Assembly (NCBI GenBank): GCA_903927025.1
Contig: CAIYLG010000007.1
Span: 1 to 64,000 of the forward strand
Direction: 5' to 3'
Source of the DNA: an uncultured Armatimonadota bacterium
GTDB lineage: Bacteria > Armatimonadota > Fimbriimonadia > Fimbriimonadales > Fimbriimonadaceae
Length of the DNA: 64,000 nucleotides
Shown here one piece after another: positions 25,556-34,252 of the stretch. Numbering within the stretch: position 1 is the first letter of the stretch; each line of letters opens with the position of its first letter. The notes under the pieces were generated by a model that was not told the DNA's origin, searched no databases, and worked only from the letters and a program-made list of their open reading frames with translations. The position numbers and the translations under genes were made by a program.

Positions 25556-26602
25556 CTACTCTTCGACGAGATACTCGGCGACGAGTTGGGCGGTGTCGGT
25601 TAGGGCGTCCTTGTGGGTTCGCTCGTAGCCGTGGCTGGTGTCCACACCGGGGCCGATGAGGGCTACTTCGGCTCTGCCGCCAGATCGCCAGTAGGCGCTG
25701 CCGTCGCTGCTGTAGTAGGGATAGATGTCGGGGATGATATCGATGCCTCGTCGGTCGGCGAGGGTCCTAATTCGGTCGCTGAGGGCTTTGCTGTATGGGC
25801 CGCTGCCGTCCTTCACGCAGATGGAGCAGTGGAACTCATCGCCGCGCAGGCCTTCGCCGATGCAGGCCATGTCCAGCACCAGATATTCGTGGAGATCGGC
25901 AGGAAGGCCGTCCATTCCGCCATGTCCCACTTCCTCGAAGTTGCTGATGAGAATCGTGGTGTTCTGAGCTGGGGTCGCGCCCGCTTCAACCATGCCCTTG
26001 ATCGCGGCGAGCACACATGCCACGCAGGCCTTGTCGTCTAGGAACCGAGAGCGGATGTATCCGGATTCGTTCACTTCGACTCGGGGGTCAAAGTAGACGA
26101 AGTCTCCGACTTCAATACCCAGCAGTCGGGTCTCTTCGGCTCGGGTCGTGCGCTCGTCCAGACGAACTTCCAGGGTGTCGGCATTTCTTGGCGCGGTGCC
26201 GGCTTCTTTGTTGACGTGGGAAGCGCCGTTGGCAAGGACCAGCGAGCCTCGGACCATTCGACCAGACCGGGTGGCGATGGCGAGGCCCTCGCTTTCGACG
26301 GTCGGCCAATTGAGGCCATTGAGGGCGGCGAGTTTAAGACGGCCGTTTGGCTTGATCGCCTGGACCATGGCACCCAGGGTGTCCACATGGGCGGTGACGG
26401 CACGGGGCTTATCGGAGCGGTGGCCTTCCAAATGGGCGAGCAGAGCACCCTTCACCGTTCGCTCGGTGGCAACTCCCATCGCGTCCAGTTCGCCCTGCAC
26501 AAAGCTGATGGCGTAATCGGTATCGCCTGTCGGGCTGGGGGTATGCAGCAGGTCGACAAGGGTTTGGACAAGGTAGTCAGTTGAGATTTCGAATCGGGCC
26601 AA
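25556..26602 (-). CDS. M42-family metallopeptidase (glutamyl aminopeptidase/endoglucanase-like)
   Basis: A 348-residue di-zinc aminopeptidase of the TET/M42 kind. Metal and catalytic motifs are visible in order: TAHVDTLGAMV (first His, with Asp), FLDDKACVA (bridging Asp), NFEEVGHGG (catalytic Glu pair), LDMACIG and GPGVDTSHGYER (last His). I set the start at TTG 26602 because GGAGG lies 6 bases upstream; the frame stays open to 26629. It converges with phhB four bases away. Confidence 0.93.
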   Translation of the reverse strand: MARFEISTDYLVQTLVDLLHTPSPTGDTDYAISFVQGELDAMGVATERTVKGALLAHLEGHRSDKPRAVTAHVDTLGAMVQAIKPNGRLKLAALNGLNWPTVESEGLAIATRSGRMVRGSLVLANGASHVNKEAGTAPRNADTLEVRLDERTTRAEETRLLGIEVGDFVYFDPRVEVNESGYIRSRFLDDKACVACVLAAIKGMVEAGATPAQNTTILISNFEEVGHGGMDGLPADLHEYLVLDMACIGEGLRGDEFHCSICVKDGSGPYSKALSDRIRTLADRRGIDIIPDIYPYYSSDGSAYWRSGGRAEVALIGPGVDTSHGYERTHKDALTDTAQLVAEYLVEE

Positions 26603-26714
26603 GGAGTTCCTCCGCGCGGGCGCTGGCAAGGTTTACCCGGAAATCCCAACCCAGTTGCCAAGTTTTGGGGTCGCCATAACCTTGAGCGAATCTTTGCGGC
26701 TGCCATAATTGGGT

Positions 26715-27170
26715 GTGGCAAACAACGCGTATCTGCTTTCCTGCCTCGCAAAGGGGCCGAATATCGTCCGATGGATCGTCGACCATGCGTCCCCGGAGAT
26801 CCTCGATACCAAGACTGATCCGGAGCGATTCAGCTTCCGTGAAGCAGTTGCCCACCTCGCGGACTGGGAGCCGATTCTGCAGGACCGCGCCCGGATTATT
26901 CGGTTCGAAGAGGGTGGAATCCTTCAGGGATACGACGAAAGCCAGCGAGCCCTCGATATGGACTACGCGACGGTGGATCCCAAAGAAGCGGTGGAACGAT
27001 GGGCCGCGGCGCGTGCCGAGTCAACTGCGTTCTTTGAGAACGAAGGGCCCGGGCACTGGGAGCAGGTTGCGCGCCATACCGAGCGGGGCGATATCAGCCT
27101 TTACGACCTCGCCAACATGGAGGTGTGCCATGACACCTACCATATTGAGCATCTGCTGTCGTTTTTGTAG
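26715..27170 (+). CDS. DinB-family four-helix protein
   Basis: A 151-residue DinB/YfiT-like protein. Metal-ligand-like histidines sit in AHLADWEPI and VCHDTYHIEHL, the typical three-His pattern of the fold. These proteins are often thiol- or metal-dependent transferases, but the substrate is unknown. The GTG at 26715 is used; an upstream TTG (26709) adds two residues. A paralogue sharing HLADWEP is at 50742-51224. Confidence 0.88.
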   Translation: MANNAYLLSCLAKGPNIVRWIVDHASPEILDTKTDPERFSFREAVAHLADWEPILQDRARIIRFEEGGILQGYDESQRALDMDYATVDPKEAVERWAAARAESTAFFENEGPGHWEQVARHTERGDISLYDLANMEVCHDTYHIEHLLSFL

Positions 27171-27191
27171 ATGGAGCGCTGACTCCGAGGG

Positions 27192-27875
27192 CTAGAAGCC
27201 GCCGGGATAGAAGGTTAGGTAGGTCATCTGGTTGTCTGGCCAGTAATTGTCTTCTCGCACATAGGAGCCCTTGTCACCGGTTTGCCAGCCTAGGTTGGGG
27301 TGCATTTCGGGGAGTCGGAACACCGTCTGCTCGTTGTACTTGTAGGCGATGTTGACCTGGCCGATGGTTTTATCGCCATCGAATAGGTAGCCAGCGACTC
27401 GCTGCTTTTGCTCGTAGCCGCTCTTGCCGATGGGCACCTGGTAGTTGATGCGCAGGGCGATCGTCGCGCCAGGGGCTAGGCGAACTTTGGCGCTGAGGTC
27501 GCTGCTGTACTTCACCGCTTTGCCCACGATCTCGCTGTAGCCGCGGTCAGATGCGGGGATGAGTGGGAGGGGCTTGCTGTCCCAAGTCGCAGTCACGTCG
27601 AACGCAGGTTGCCCGGAGTTGGCATCGCCGACTCGGCGGCGCGGGACGATGAGCGTGGCTTTGACTGCCTGGTTGGTCTTGTTCTTGTAAAGGGTGGTTG
27701 TGGAGACATCCACATAGCCTTCCTTCACGAGTCCGACCTGCAGGGTGACGTTGTGGAACTGGATCTCCACCTTCTCCACTGTGCGCAGCTGGGGTAGGCC
27801 CGAGTAGTCAAAGCTGGGGTTATCGGGCAGGCGCTGTCCGCCTAGCGTCAAAAGTGCGATTGCCGTTGTAATCAT
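27192..27875 (-). CDS. hypothetical secreted protein
   Basis: A 227-residue protein with a short N-terminal hydrophobic segment (MITTAIALLTLG), probably a weak signal peptide. The rest is beta-rich with alternating Thr, Val and Lys (VSTTTLYKNKTNQAVKATL ... ATIALRINYQVP), which resembles an extracellular immunoglobulin-like or DUF4424-type fold; this is not certain. No catalytic motif is recognised. It is convergent with the DinB gene, 21 bases apart. Confidence 0.65.
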   Translation of the reverse strand: MITTAIALLTLGGQRLPDNPSFDYSGLPQLRTVEKVEIQFHNVTLQVGLVKEGYVDVSTTTLYKNKTNQAVKATLIVPRRRVGDANSGQPAFDVTATWDSKPLPLIPASDRGYSEIVGKAVKYSSDLSAKVRLAPGATIALRINYQVPIGKSGYEQKQRVAGYLFDGDKTIGQVNIAYKYNEQTVFRLPEMHPNLGWQTGDKGSYVREDNYWPDNQMTYLTFYPGGF

Positions 27876-27954
27876 ATTTCTCTAAACCTAGAAGACCTTC
27901 ATTGTGGCGGCCCGGTTCCTTTCTACGTTTGAGATAGGGCCCCGGGGTCCCATC

Positions 27955-28734
27955 TTAAGCGGAATACACCAGAGGGAAATGGTCTCCGGACATCACTTCG
28001 CCATCCAACACATGTACGAAAGGTTTCATCACATGTTCTCCCGATTGGACAAAACGAGTTTCATCGGTCATGAAATGAAGGGCGATGGCTCGGCGTGGCC
28101 GACCGCTGGTGTTGCTGCCGCTGCCATGCCAGGTGAGGGCGTGATGGTAATGAACTTCACCTCGGCGAACCGGGCACGGGCGAACTTCGATCTCGTGTCC
28201 CTCAAAGGACTTGGGCATCGCCTCGAAGTTCGGCAGGGTAGCCAGATAGTCCATGTGGTTGCCCCAAGTGTGTGATCCCGGCACCATGCTCATACAGCCG
28301 TTGTCGATATCGACATCGTCTAGGGCGACCCAGGCGGTGACCTCTGTCATAGGGGCGAGAATCGGCCACAGGGGGGCATCTTGGTGCCACATGTTCACGC
28401 CACCGGTTTGGGCGGGCTTGTACTGAATTTGATCGTGCCAGATTCTCAGCTTTTTCGCCTGAGTGAGCTGAGCCATTTCTTCGATGATTCGGGGGTTGTG
28501 GATGAGTTCAAAGAACGGCTCGCTGGCTTCCCAGATGTTGACGATCTGCCAAACCGGTGCCTCTGGCTTGGCCATGTTGTGGAGGAGGACCGGTTGCTTG
28601 CCCGGGTTGTCGCGGTTGTCGATGACTCGCAGGACTTCGTCTTGCAGGACCTCGACTTGCGCGTCGGTGAGCACGCTGCTCCCTCGCAGGTACCCGTCAC
28701 GGTGAAATTGATCAATCTGCTCGGCGGTTAGCAT
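27955..28734 (-). CDS. phytanoyl-CoA dioxygenase-family Fe(II)/2-oxoglutarate oxygenase
   Basis: A 259-residue non-heme iron oxygenase. The iron facial triad is visible as WHQDAPLW (His and Asp) and a distal His in HHALTWHGSGSN, with the 2-oxoglutarate-binding Arg in RPRRAIALHF. An N-terminal QIDQFHRDGYL is typical. The substrate cannot be told from sequence; relatives hydroxylate lipids, antibiotics and small metabolites. The ATG at 28734 is divergent from the methyltransferase gene. Confidence 0.92.
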   Translation of the reverse strand: MLTAEQIDQFHRDGYLRGSSVLTDAQVEVLQDEVLRVIDNRDNPGKQPVLLHNMAKPEAPVWQIVNIWEASEPFFELIHNPRIIEEMAQLTQAKKLRIWHDQIQYKPAQTGGVNMWHQDAPLWPILAPMTEVTAWVALDDVDIDNGCMSMVPGSHTWGNHMDYLATLPNFEAMPKSFEGHEIEVRPCPVRRGEVHYHHALTWHGSGSNTSGRPRRAIALHFMTDETRFVQSGEHVMKPFVHVLDGEVMSGDHFPLVYSA

Positions 28735-29003
28735 CGGTTTTATCTTCCTCGATAACTTTTTGTGTTTTGATCATGGCAAATGTGGGGAGGTTCGAGCTTG
28801 GGGTTGCTTTAGGAAAGGTTTTCGTCCCTTCAAGCGATCGCCTCAGTAGCCCATGGTCGTCGCTTCCAACTATCGCTTGCCGATCTGTTTGTTCTCGCCT
28901 TGAACTTCGCATATCCGCTTCCCGATTCCGCTGCGCTCCATTCCATTCCCTTCACTTCGTTCAGAGCCGGAGGAACTTCGGCTTGCGCGGTACCCTTATC
29001 CAT

Positions 29004-29762
29004 ATGAACTCCCCTTCCGCTGGCAAGAAAGAGTGGCAGCGCTTTTTTGATGCTCACGCGGTCAACTATGAGCAGAATCCGTTTACCAAGCACACGGTGG
29101 CGGAGGTCGACTTCATCCTTTCGCTCTATCCAATTCTGCCCGGCTCCGCGGTTTTGGACATTGGATGCGGGACCGGCCGGCACAGTATTGAGCTGGCTCG
29201 ACGCGGATACAAAGTGACAGGGCTGGATCTCTCCTCGGGCATGTTGGATGTCGCAAAGGAGAATGCGGCAAAGGCTGAAGTGGATGTCACCTGGATTCAG
29301 GCAGATGCCACCAGCTTTACTTTGGAGGATAAGTTTGATGTGGGCCTTTGCCTCTGCGAAGGCGGAGTTGGACTCATTGAGCGCGGTGAGAATGCGGAGG
29401 AACACGACAATTCGATCTTCCGAAACATCGCTGGCAGCCTCAAGCCAAACGCACCGTTTTTGCTGACTGCTCTCAACGGCTACTCAATCATCCGCCAGAT
29501 GAAGGACGAGCATATTCACGATGGTCGGTTTGATCCGGTGTCGATGCTGGCGAACTATCAGGACGAGTGGGACCTTCCCGAGGGGCCGACGATCATGACG
29601 ATTCGAGAGCGGCTGTTCATTGCTCCCGAGGTTGTGAAGATGCTGACGGCGGCTGGATTTGCCGTTGACAACGTCTACGGCGGCACCGCTGGGCACTGGG
29701 CACGACGCTTTCTCAGCCTCGATGAGGTCGAAGCGATGTTCGTTTGCAGGAAGCGCCCATAA
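29004..29762 (+). CDS. SAM-dependent class I methyltransferase
   Basis: A 252-residue protein. The SAM-binding glycine motif VLDIGCGTGRHSIELA is at about 49-64, followed by GLDLSSGMLDVA (acidic end of strand 2) and IQADATSF. The C-terminal part is variable, so the substrate is unknown. I chose the ATG at 29004; the open frame extends to 28767 but that stretch has no family resemblance. tRNA-Leu follows 46 bases later. Confidence 0.88.
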   Translation: MNSPSAGKKEWQRFFDAHAVNYEQNPFTKHTVAEVDFILSLYPILPGSAVLDIGCGTGRHSIELARRGYKVTGLDLSSGMLDVAKENAAKAEVDVTWIQADATSFTLEDKFDVGLCLCEGGVGLIERGENAEEHDNSIFRNIAGSLKPNAPFLLTALNGYSIIRQMKDEHIHDGRFDPVSMLANYQDEWDLPEGPTIMTIRERLFIAPEVVKMLTAAGFAVDNVYGGTAGHWARRFLSLDEVEAMFVCRKRP

Positions 29763-29808
29763 ACGTGACAGAAAATTAGGGGTCAGCGTGGTAATATCTT
29801 TCACTGCG

Positions 29809-29893
29809 CGCCGGTGTTGGAATTGGTAGACAAGCATGCTTGAGGTGCATGTGCTCACAAGGCGTGAAGGTTCGAGTCCTTTCCGGCGCACCA
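29809..29893 (+). tRNA. tRNA-Leu (anticodon GAG)
   Basis: An 85-nt class II tRNA with CCA encoded. The acceptor is GCGCCGG/CCGGCGC, the anticodon stem CATGC/GCATG with loop TTGAGGT, a long variable arm (tgctcacaaggcgtga), and a T-arm with GTTCGAGT. Confidence 0.95.
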
Positions 29894-30325
29894 TCCCCTT
29901 TCTGTCTGTTTTAGGGCACCTCTACGCCCAAATGGACCGCTGGTTTTAGGCTAAACCCATCCAGTTCGAGATACGACGTATCCCGTAAGCCCTCGAATTG
30001 TTTTCATGCGACAAAATTCTCCTCCGAGGGAGGGGAATTCCAGCCCATCCGGCCGACCAACGCTTTAGCCTTGTTGACGAGCGTCGGAGATTTTCAATTC
30101 GGAAATGCGCCGTGAAACCATTCAGTGGTCAGAGCCCGAGCGGCTTTGGCGCTTGCGCGGGGCAGCGTTGCGGCCGTGGACTCTGAACGTTTAGCGGCCG
30201 CAAACCCAGGGTAGGCGCTTAGCACAAGCCCTGGGCTTCACGTAGGCAACACCTTTGGTGTTGGGGGCCTGGCATTGACATCGAGGCCCTAGGAGCTCAG
30301 AAGCCTTTCTCCTGGGGCCCAATGA
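29894..30325. other. noncoding region after tRNA-Leu
   Basis: No gene is supported. It holds several small hairpins, including caacacc-ttt-ggtgttg (about 30247-30263) and agccctgggct near 30228. A piece aacccatccagttcgagat (about 29955) resembles the end of the type B element. These are possible terminators or repeat remnants. Confidence 0.4.
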
Positions 30326-31798
30326 CTACGGTTGGTTGGGGTCGACGACTCTTACGGTGACGACTGCGAACACTTCTTTGGGCTGGTTGGGGCCGGTGTT
30401 TTTGGAGAGGATTACGGTGCCTGGGAGTTTGGATGAGTAGGTGACGGCTTCCTGGAAGGTTGTTTTGCCATCCTGTTTCAGGTCGTAGCTAAAGCTCATC
30501 ACCAGCTCGCCTTTGGAATCGAGTTTTGGAGTGAACCTTAGGGTTTGCGAGTTTTTCGATTCCGACTCTGAAGTGATTGTGGCGACCTGTCCCGAGATCG
30601 TTCTAATGGCAGGGCTTGATTGCACTTTTCCTGCTTTTCGCCACTTCGAAATCAGTTCTTTGGAAGAATCGACGGGGAAAGAATAGACCAGGCCTTGGAC
30701 GATGCCTGGTGCGGGATGTCCCTTTGGCGACTTAGTCTCCGCGAAGATCTTGAGCCCAGTGTCGGCCAGGCGAACGCCATGCTCTAACACGACGCATTCG
30801 ATGAAGAACTGAGTTGGCTGCTTAGCCACGGTGCCTTGTCCGACTGGCACGGCGGATTTGTGGTGCGTAATCGCCATGACGGCAATCGGAAGGGAGGTTC
30901 CCATGACGAGTAGGGCACCGGCGAGCAGTCCCTTTTTGGAAATCGAGGCACGTTCTGTTCTTGGATGTAGGATCAATTCAATTCTCCTTGCGACGTTGGG
31001 CCCTTGGGCCATGCAGACCGAAAGCTGGGGAAGCGTCGCATGGGCTTCCTTTGCCGTTTCCAATAGAATCTGGGCATACCGAGCGGCAGTCATTCCGCTC
31101 GAGAGGACAACATCGTCCGCCGCCCTTTCCGCTAAAAATCGAGACTTCTTGGCGAGGTGCCACACGATCGGGTTTGGCCACAGCGCAGCGCAGACCACTC
31201 TGCCTGTTAGCTGAGATAGCCAGTCCCGACGCTGGATATGGGCCATTTCATGCCGAATGGCGGCTTCGCGCCTCTCTTGGGGCCAGGTGTGCCACGCAAG
31301 GGGCGCGAGGATAACTGATCGCCCGATCCACGCGGTTAATGGCACAGTGACCCGCTTCGAGACGATCACGGGAACGTGGGTACCTTTCGCCTCGATCTGT
31401 TCCCCCTCCTTTGCCCAGGTCCTAACCTTGACGATTCCGAAGACGCACCGACTCAGGATCACGATGGAACCCAAAAGCCAGATGAGCCAGAGCAACATCA
31501 GCGGGGAAGGCTGTGATGAACCGTTGGTCCACGATTGAGCGGCGCCTGACAACCCGACAACACCTGGGATAACGATGTCCTTGGCATTGGGTGTGGATGG
31601 CAGGGCTGGCAGGAGCGCGACTTGAACTTCAGACAGTGCCGCGTGGAGCAGTGGGAGGATCAGGAGCCCAACCAATCCGAAAACTGTCCACGCATGCTGA
31701 GTTGCGGCCGAGCGCCGTCGGGCGAGATAGGCGACAGCCAGCCAGAGTGAAGATAGGATCGACGTGCGGAGGAGGATCTGGAGGAGAAATCCGTTCAC
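30326..31798 (-). CDS. M56-family (BlaR1-like) membrane metalloprotease sensor, system 1
   Basis: A 490-residue membrane protein. N-terminal helices (SLWLAVAYLARR, LVGLLILPLLHAAL, LMLLWLIWLLGSIVILS) precede a cytosolic zinc protease with HEMAH at about 182-186. A further helix (LLAGALLVMGTSLPIAVMA) is followed by an external domain of about 160 residues that is not a penicillin-binding domain: no SxxK or KTG motif is visible. The family cleaves BlaI-type repressors on signal. The GTG at 31798 overlaps the blaI stop by four bases. Confidence 0.9.
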   Translation of the reverse strand: MNGFLLQILLRTSILSSLWLAVAYLARRRSAATQHAWTVFGLVGLLILPLLHAALSEVQVALLPALPSTPNAKDIVIPGVVGLSGAAQSWTNGSSQPSPLMLLWLIWLLGSIVILSRCVFGIVKVRTWAKEGEQIEAKGTHVPVIVSKRVTVPLTAWIGRSVILAPLAWHTWPQERREAAIRHEMAHIQRRDWLSQLTGRVVCAALWPNPIVWHLAKKSRFLAERAADDVVLSSGMTAARYAQILLETAKEAHATLPQLSVCMAQGPNVARRIELILHPRTERASISKKGLLAGALLVMGTSLPIAVMAITHHKSAVPVGQGTVAKQPTQFFIECVVLEHGVRLADTGLKIFAETKSPKGHPAPGIVQGLVYSFPVDSSKELISKWRKAGKVQSSPAIRTISGQVATITSESESKNSQTLRFTPKLDSKGELVMSFSYDLKQDGKTTFQEAVTYSSKLPGTVILSKNTGPNQPKEVFAVVTVRVVDPNQP

Positions 31799-32178
31799 TT
31801 TCCTTCCTCCCTCGCCTGGTCGATCAGCAGTTGCAGATGATCAAGTTCCTGCGAAGTCAGCTGCGTATCGTCATCGTGCAAAAGTGCGGCGACGACGTCT
31901 CCGACTGAGCCCTTAAAGAAGGTCTTCATCACCGAGTCGAGTGCCTGCCTTGCCGCGGATGTGCGTGGGATCACGGGGATATAGAAGTACCGACCATCCC
32001 GCTCCTCGTGAGTGAGCTGTCCCTTTTCTTCCAGGATGCGGAGGAGGGTTCGGACGGTGGAGTTGGAGGGGGAACCGGAGAGCAGTTCCATCGCCTCACT
32101 GGAGGTGAGATGCCCTCGTTCGTAAACGAGATCCATGATCTCCTGTTCGCGTTTGCTTAAGTAGTTTGCCTTCTGCAT
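31795..32178 (-). CDS. BlaI/MecI-family repressor, system 1
   Basis: A 127-residue winged-helix repressor. The N-terminal DNA-binding domain (LSKREQEIMDLVYERGHLTSSEAMELL) is followed by wing EEKGQLTHEERDGRYFYIPV and a C-terminal dimerisation helix. Members repress their own operon until cleaved by the M56 partner. Two 14-bp dyads lie upstream (32190-32246). Only about 45% identical by eye to the second copy at 39624. Confidence 0.95.
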   Translation of the reverse strand: MQKANYLSKREQEIMDLVYERGHLTSSEAMELLSGSPSNSTVRTLLRILEEKGQLTHEERDGRYFYIPVIPRTSAARQALDSVMKTFFKGSVGDVVAALLHDDDTQLTSQELDHLQLLIDQAREEGK

Positions 32179-32189
32179 TTCGTATGCCC

Positions 32190-32246
32190 GTTAAAATATT
32201 AACACATGATTCGCCGTATTTGGCGCTTATCCGTGAAATTTTTAAC
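32190..32246 (-). promoter_or_regulatory. paired 14-bp operator dyads, BlaI system 1
   Basis: Site 1 is gttaaaatattaac (32190-32203), a perfect 5-4-5 palindrome, 11 bases upstream of the blaI ATG. Site 2 is gtgaaatttttaac (32233-32246), one mismatch in the arms. The offset between the sites is 43 bp, the same as in system 2. Repressor binding is inferred from the position and the pairing. Confidence 0.65.
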
Positions 32247-32345
32247 GGGATGCAAGATTGGAGCGGTGCCTTAAGGCTGCGCTCCATTTAAGGCACCGCC
32301 ATTTGAGCCGCGTCCCGCAGAGTGGAAGGTGATATAGTCCGAGGC

Positions 32346-33419
32346 ATGTTCGGTCTCGCTGTGATCGTTTTCGCTCTGGTTCAGAAACCCTCTCCGCAGA
32401 CGTCTTCGATGCCGCCCATCCGTGGGCTTCATATCGGTGCACCCAGCACGAAGGGGATTGCGGAGTTTTCTCACTTCATTGTCGATGCGCTGCCAAAAGA
32501 GGGCGTGAACACGCTCGTTCTTGAATTCGATTACCGGTTCAAGTTCAAGAAGCACCCTGAGATTTCCGATGGCGACTCCTTCACGGTGGAGCAGGTTCAG
32601 GTGATCGCTGAGGCATGCAAGAAGGCAAATGTGAAGCTGATTCCTCAGATCAACCTTCTCGGGCACCAGTCATGGGCCAAGGAAACGGAATCTCTATTGC
32701 GCGTGCATCCTGAGTTTGATGAGACGCGAGGGAAGTTCCCGGACAACAAGGGAATCTATTGTCGCAGCTATTGCCCGAATGCTCCGGGACTCCACCAAGT
32801 GATCTTTGACTCGATCGACGAACTGTGCGATGCGTGCGGGTCAGACACGTTTCATGTCGGCATGGACGAGGTCTTTATTCTCGCTGACCCGGACTGTCCG
32901 AACTGCAAAGGCAAGACGCCGCTTCAGACTTTTGCCGGTGAGGTGAATGCCCTCCACGAGCATCTTCAGTCGACGGGTCGCAAGATGTGGATGTGGGGCG
33001 ACCGCTTTTTGGATGGCCGCACCAACGGTCTTGGAGAGTGGGAGGCGAGCACTAACGGAACTTGGGATGCAATCAGTCAAGTTCCCAAGGACATCGTGAT
33101 GTGCGACTGGCACTATGAGCACGCCGAGCCGACCCCTGCCTACTTTGCGATGAGCGGCTTTCCGGTGGTCGCTTCCTCTTGGAGAAATTCGGGCATTGCG
33201 GTGCAGCAGCTCAAGCTGATTCAGGATGTCCGAAACGGTGCCAATTCGAAGATTGCCGCGAACTCCCAAGGCATGCTCCACACCACCTGGTGCGGCGCGG
33301 AGTCATTTGTGAAGGCTTACTACGGCGACGCCAAGCAGGGGAAAGAGGTCAAGGAAACCGTGAAGTGTTTCAAGGATCTGTTCAAGGCGGTTCGGGCGGA
33401 AGCGGCGCCTATTCGGTGA
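32346..33419 (+). CDS. GH20-like glycoside hydrolase (beta-hexosaminidase family)
   Basis: A 357-residue predicted secreted TIM-barrel enzyme. A signal peptide (MFGLAVIVFALVQ) is followed by GLHIGAPS, LIPQINLLGHQ and the catalytic pair in HVGMDEV (H-x-G-x-D-E is the GH20 signature). It would remove N-acetylhexosamine from chitin, peptidoglycan or glycan fragments; the exact substrate is not shown. It is shorter than classical GH20 enzymes and lacks the N-terminal alpha/beta domain. The ATG at 32346 is used; upstream GTG/TTG starts exist. It is divergent from blaI. Confidence 0.85.
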   Translation: MFGLAVIVFALVQKPSPQTSSMPPIRGLHIGAPSTKGIAEFSHFIVDALPKEGVNTLVLEFDYRFKFKKHPEISDGDSFTVEQVQVIAEACKKANVKLIPQINLLGHQSWAKETESLLRVHPEFDETRGKFPDNKGIYCRSYCPNAPGLHQVIFDSIDELCDACGSDTFHVGMDEVFILADPDCPNCKGKTPLQTFAGEVNALHEHLQSTGRKMWMWGDRFLDGRTNGLGEWEASTNGTWDAISQVPKDIVMCDWHYEHAEPTPAYFAMSGFPVVASSWRNSGIAVQQLKLIQDVRNGANSKIAANSQGMLHTTWCGAESFVKAYYGDAKQGKEVKETVKCFKDLFKAVRAEAAPIR

Positions 33420-33711
33420 CGCGGATTCGGATGGAGCGCTGGGTTCACCCGTCTTGCCGAGCGTGCCTTTGGGCCGCAAGAGACGCGTTGAAGGTGTCCA
33501 AATCAGCCGCCGGGACCAACATAATGGAGGGCGATTCCCAGGGATCAAATGATCGGAATCAGGGGCCCGTTTTCATCCACAACCCTACGTCCTATGCGCG
33601 TGGAGCGGGATCGGCCCCGCGGTTCCAGGTTAGGCCCGATTTCATCGGTCCAAACCTTCGCTACTCAGAAACGACGCCGTTGGCGTCATGGCTGGGTGGA
33701 GTCTGTCTGGG
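33420..33711. other. noncoding region between convergent genes
   Basis: 292 bases without a supported gene. The region holds short GC-rich inverted segments (gatcggccccgcgg, ccgatttcatcgg), which may serve as terminators for the two convergent genes. No T-run follows them. Confidence 0.35.
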
Positions 33712-34134
33712 CTAATCCTTGGTGAAATCGTCGTTGCTCTTGAAGAGCATCACGCCGCCGATGATCATCGGGATGGAGATGATGAGGAAGATGAGGCCGC
33801 TGGGGAACCAGTCGCTGCTGCCGTTGAGGCGGTTGGTGTTGGGGTTGCTGGTGATGTACTCCATCGCCACTACCTGCCCCTGAGGCGCCATTGCGGCGTA
33901 GCCGGTGTACTGTTTGTCCCCGACCGTGAACTGGTACTGACCGCCGGTTTCGCCGTCTGCCTGGGGACCTTGAACCACAGTCGCCTCGGCCGCTTTTCCG
34001 CCCATTTTGTAGCGAAGGTCGCTAAAGCCGCAGGCGCCGCTGATGATCAGGCACAGGATGCCGCCGAGGAGCAGAAACATCCATACGCATCCTGAGTCTC
34101 CCGAAGAGCCGTTGTCATCAAAGTCATCACTCAT
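33712..34134 (-). CDS. DUF3592-like membrane protein
   Basis: A 140-residue protein with two membrane helices: WMFLLLGGILCLIISGACGF near the N-terminus and LIFLIISIPMIIGGVML near the C-terminus. Between them lies a small beta domain (GGQYQFTVGDKQYTGYA ... VAMEYITSNPNTNRL) with the usual DUF3592 pattern. The function is unknown for the family. Confidence 0.75.
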   Translation of the reverse strand: MSDDFDDNGSSGDSGCVWMFLLLGGILCLIISGACGFSDLRYKMGGKAAEATVVQGPQADGETGGQYQFTVGDKQYTGYAAMAPQGQVVAMEYITSNPNTNRLNGSSDWFPSGLIFLIISIPMIIGGVMLFKSNDDFTKD

Positions 34135-34252
34135 GGCCTAATCCATTTTAATAAGGCGCGTGCGATCCCAAGTGCGTTGCACGTCTTTCAGGATTCAATC
34201 TTTACGTGGGTGATTCGTTCTGATCCGCGCGTGGCAATTGTAAGATAAGTAC

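Noticed and set aside
28767-29003. N-terminal extension of the methyltransferase
   Set aside because: Open frame only; Ser/Arg-rich and without family similarity, while ATG 29004 begins just before the recognisable fold.
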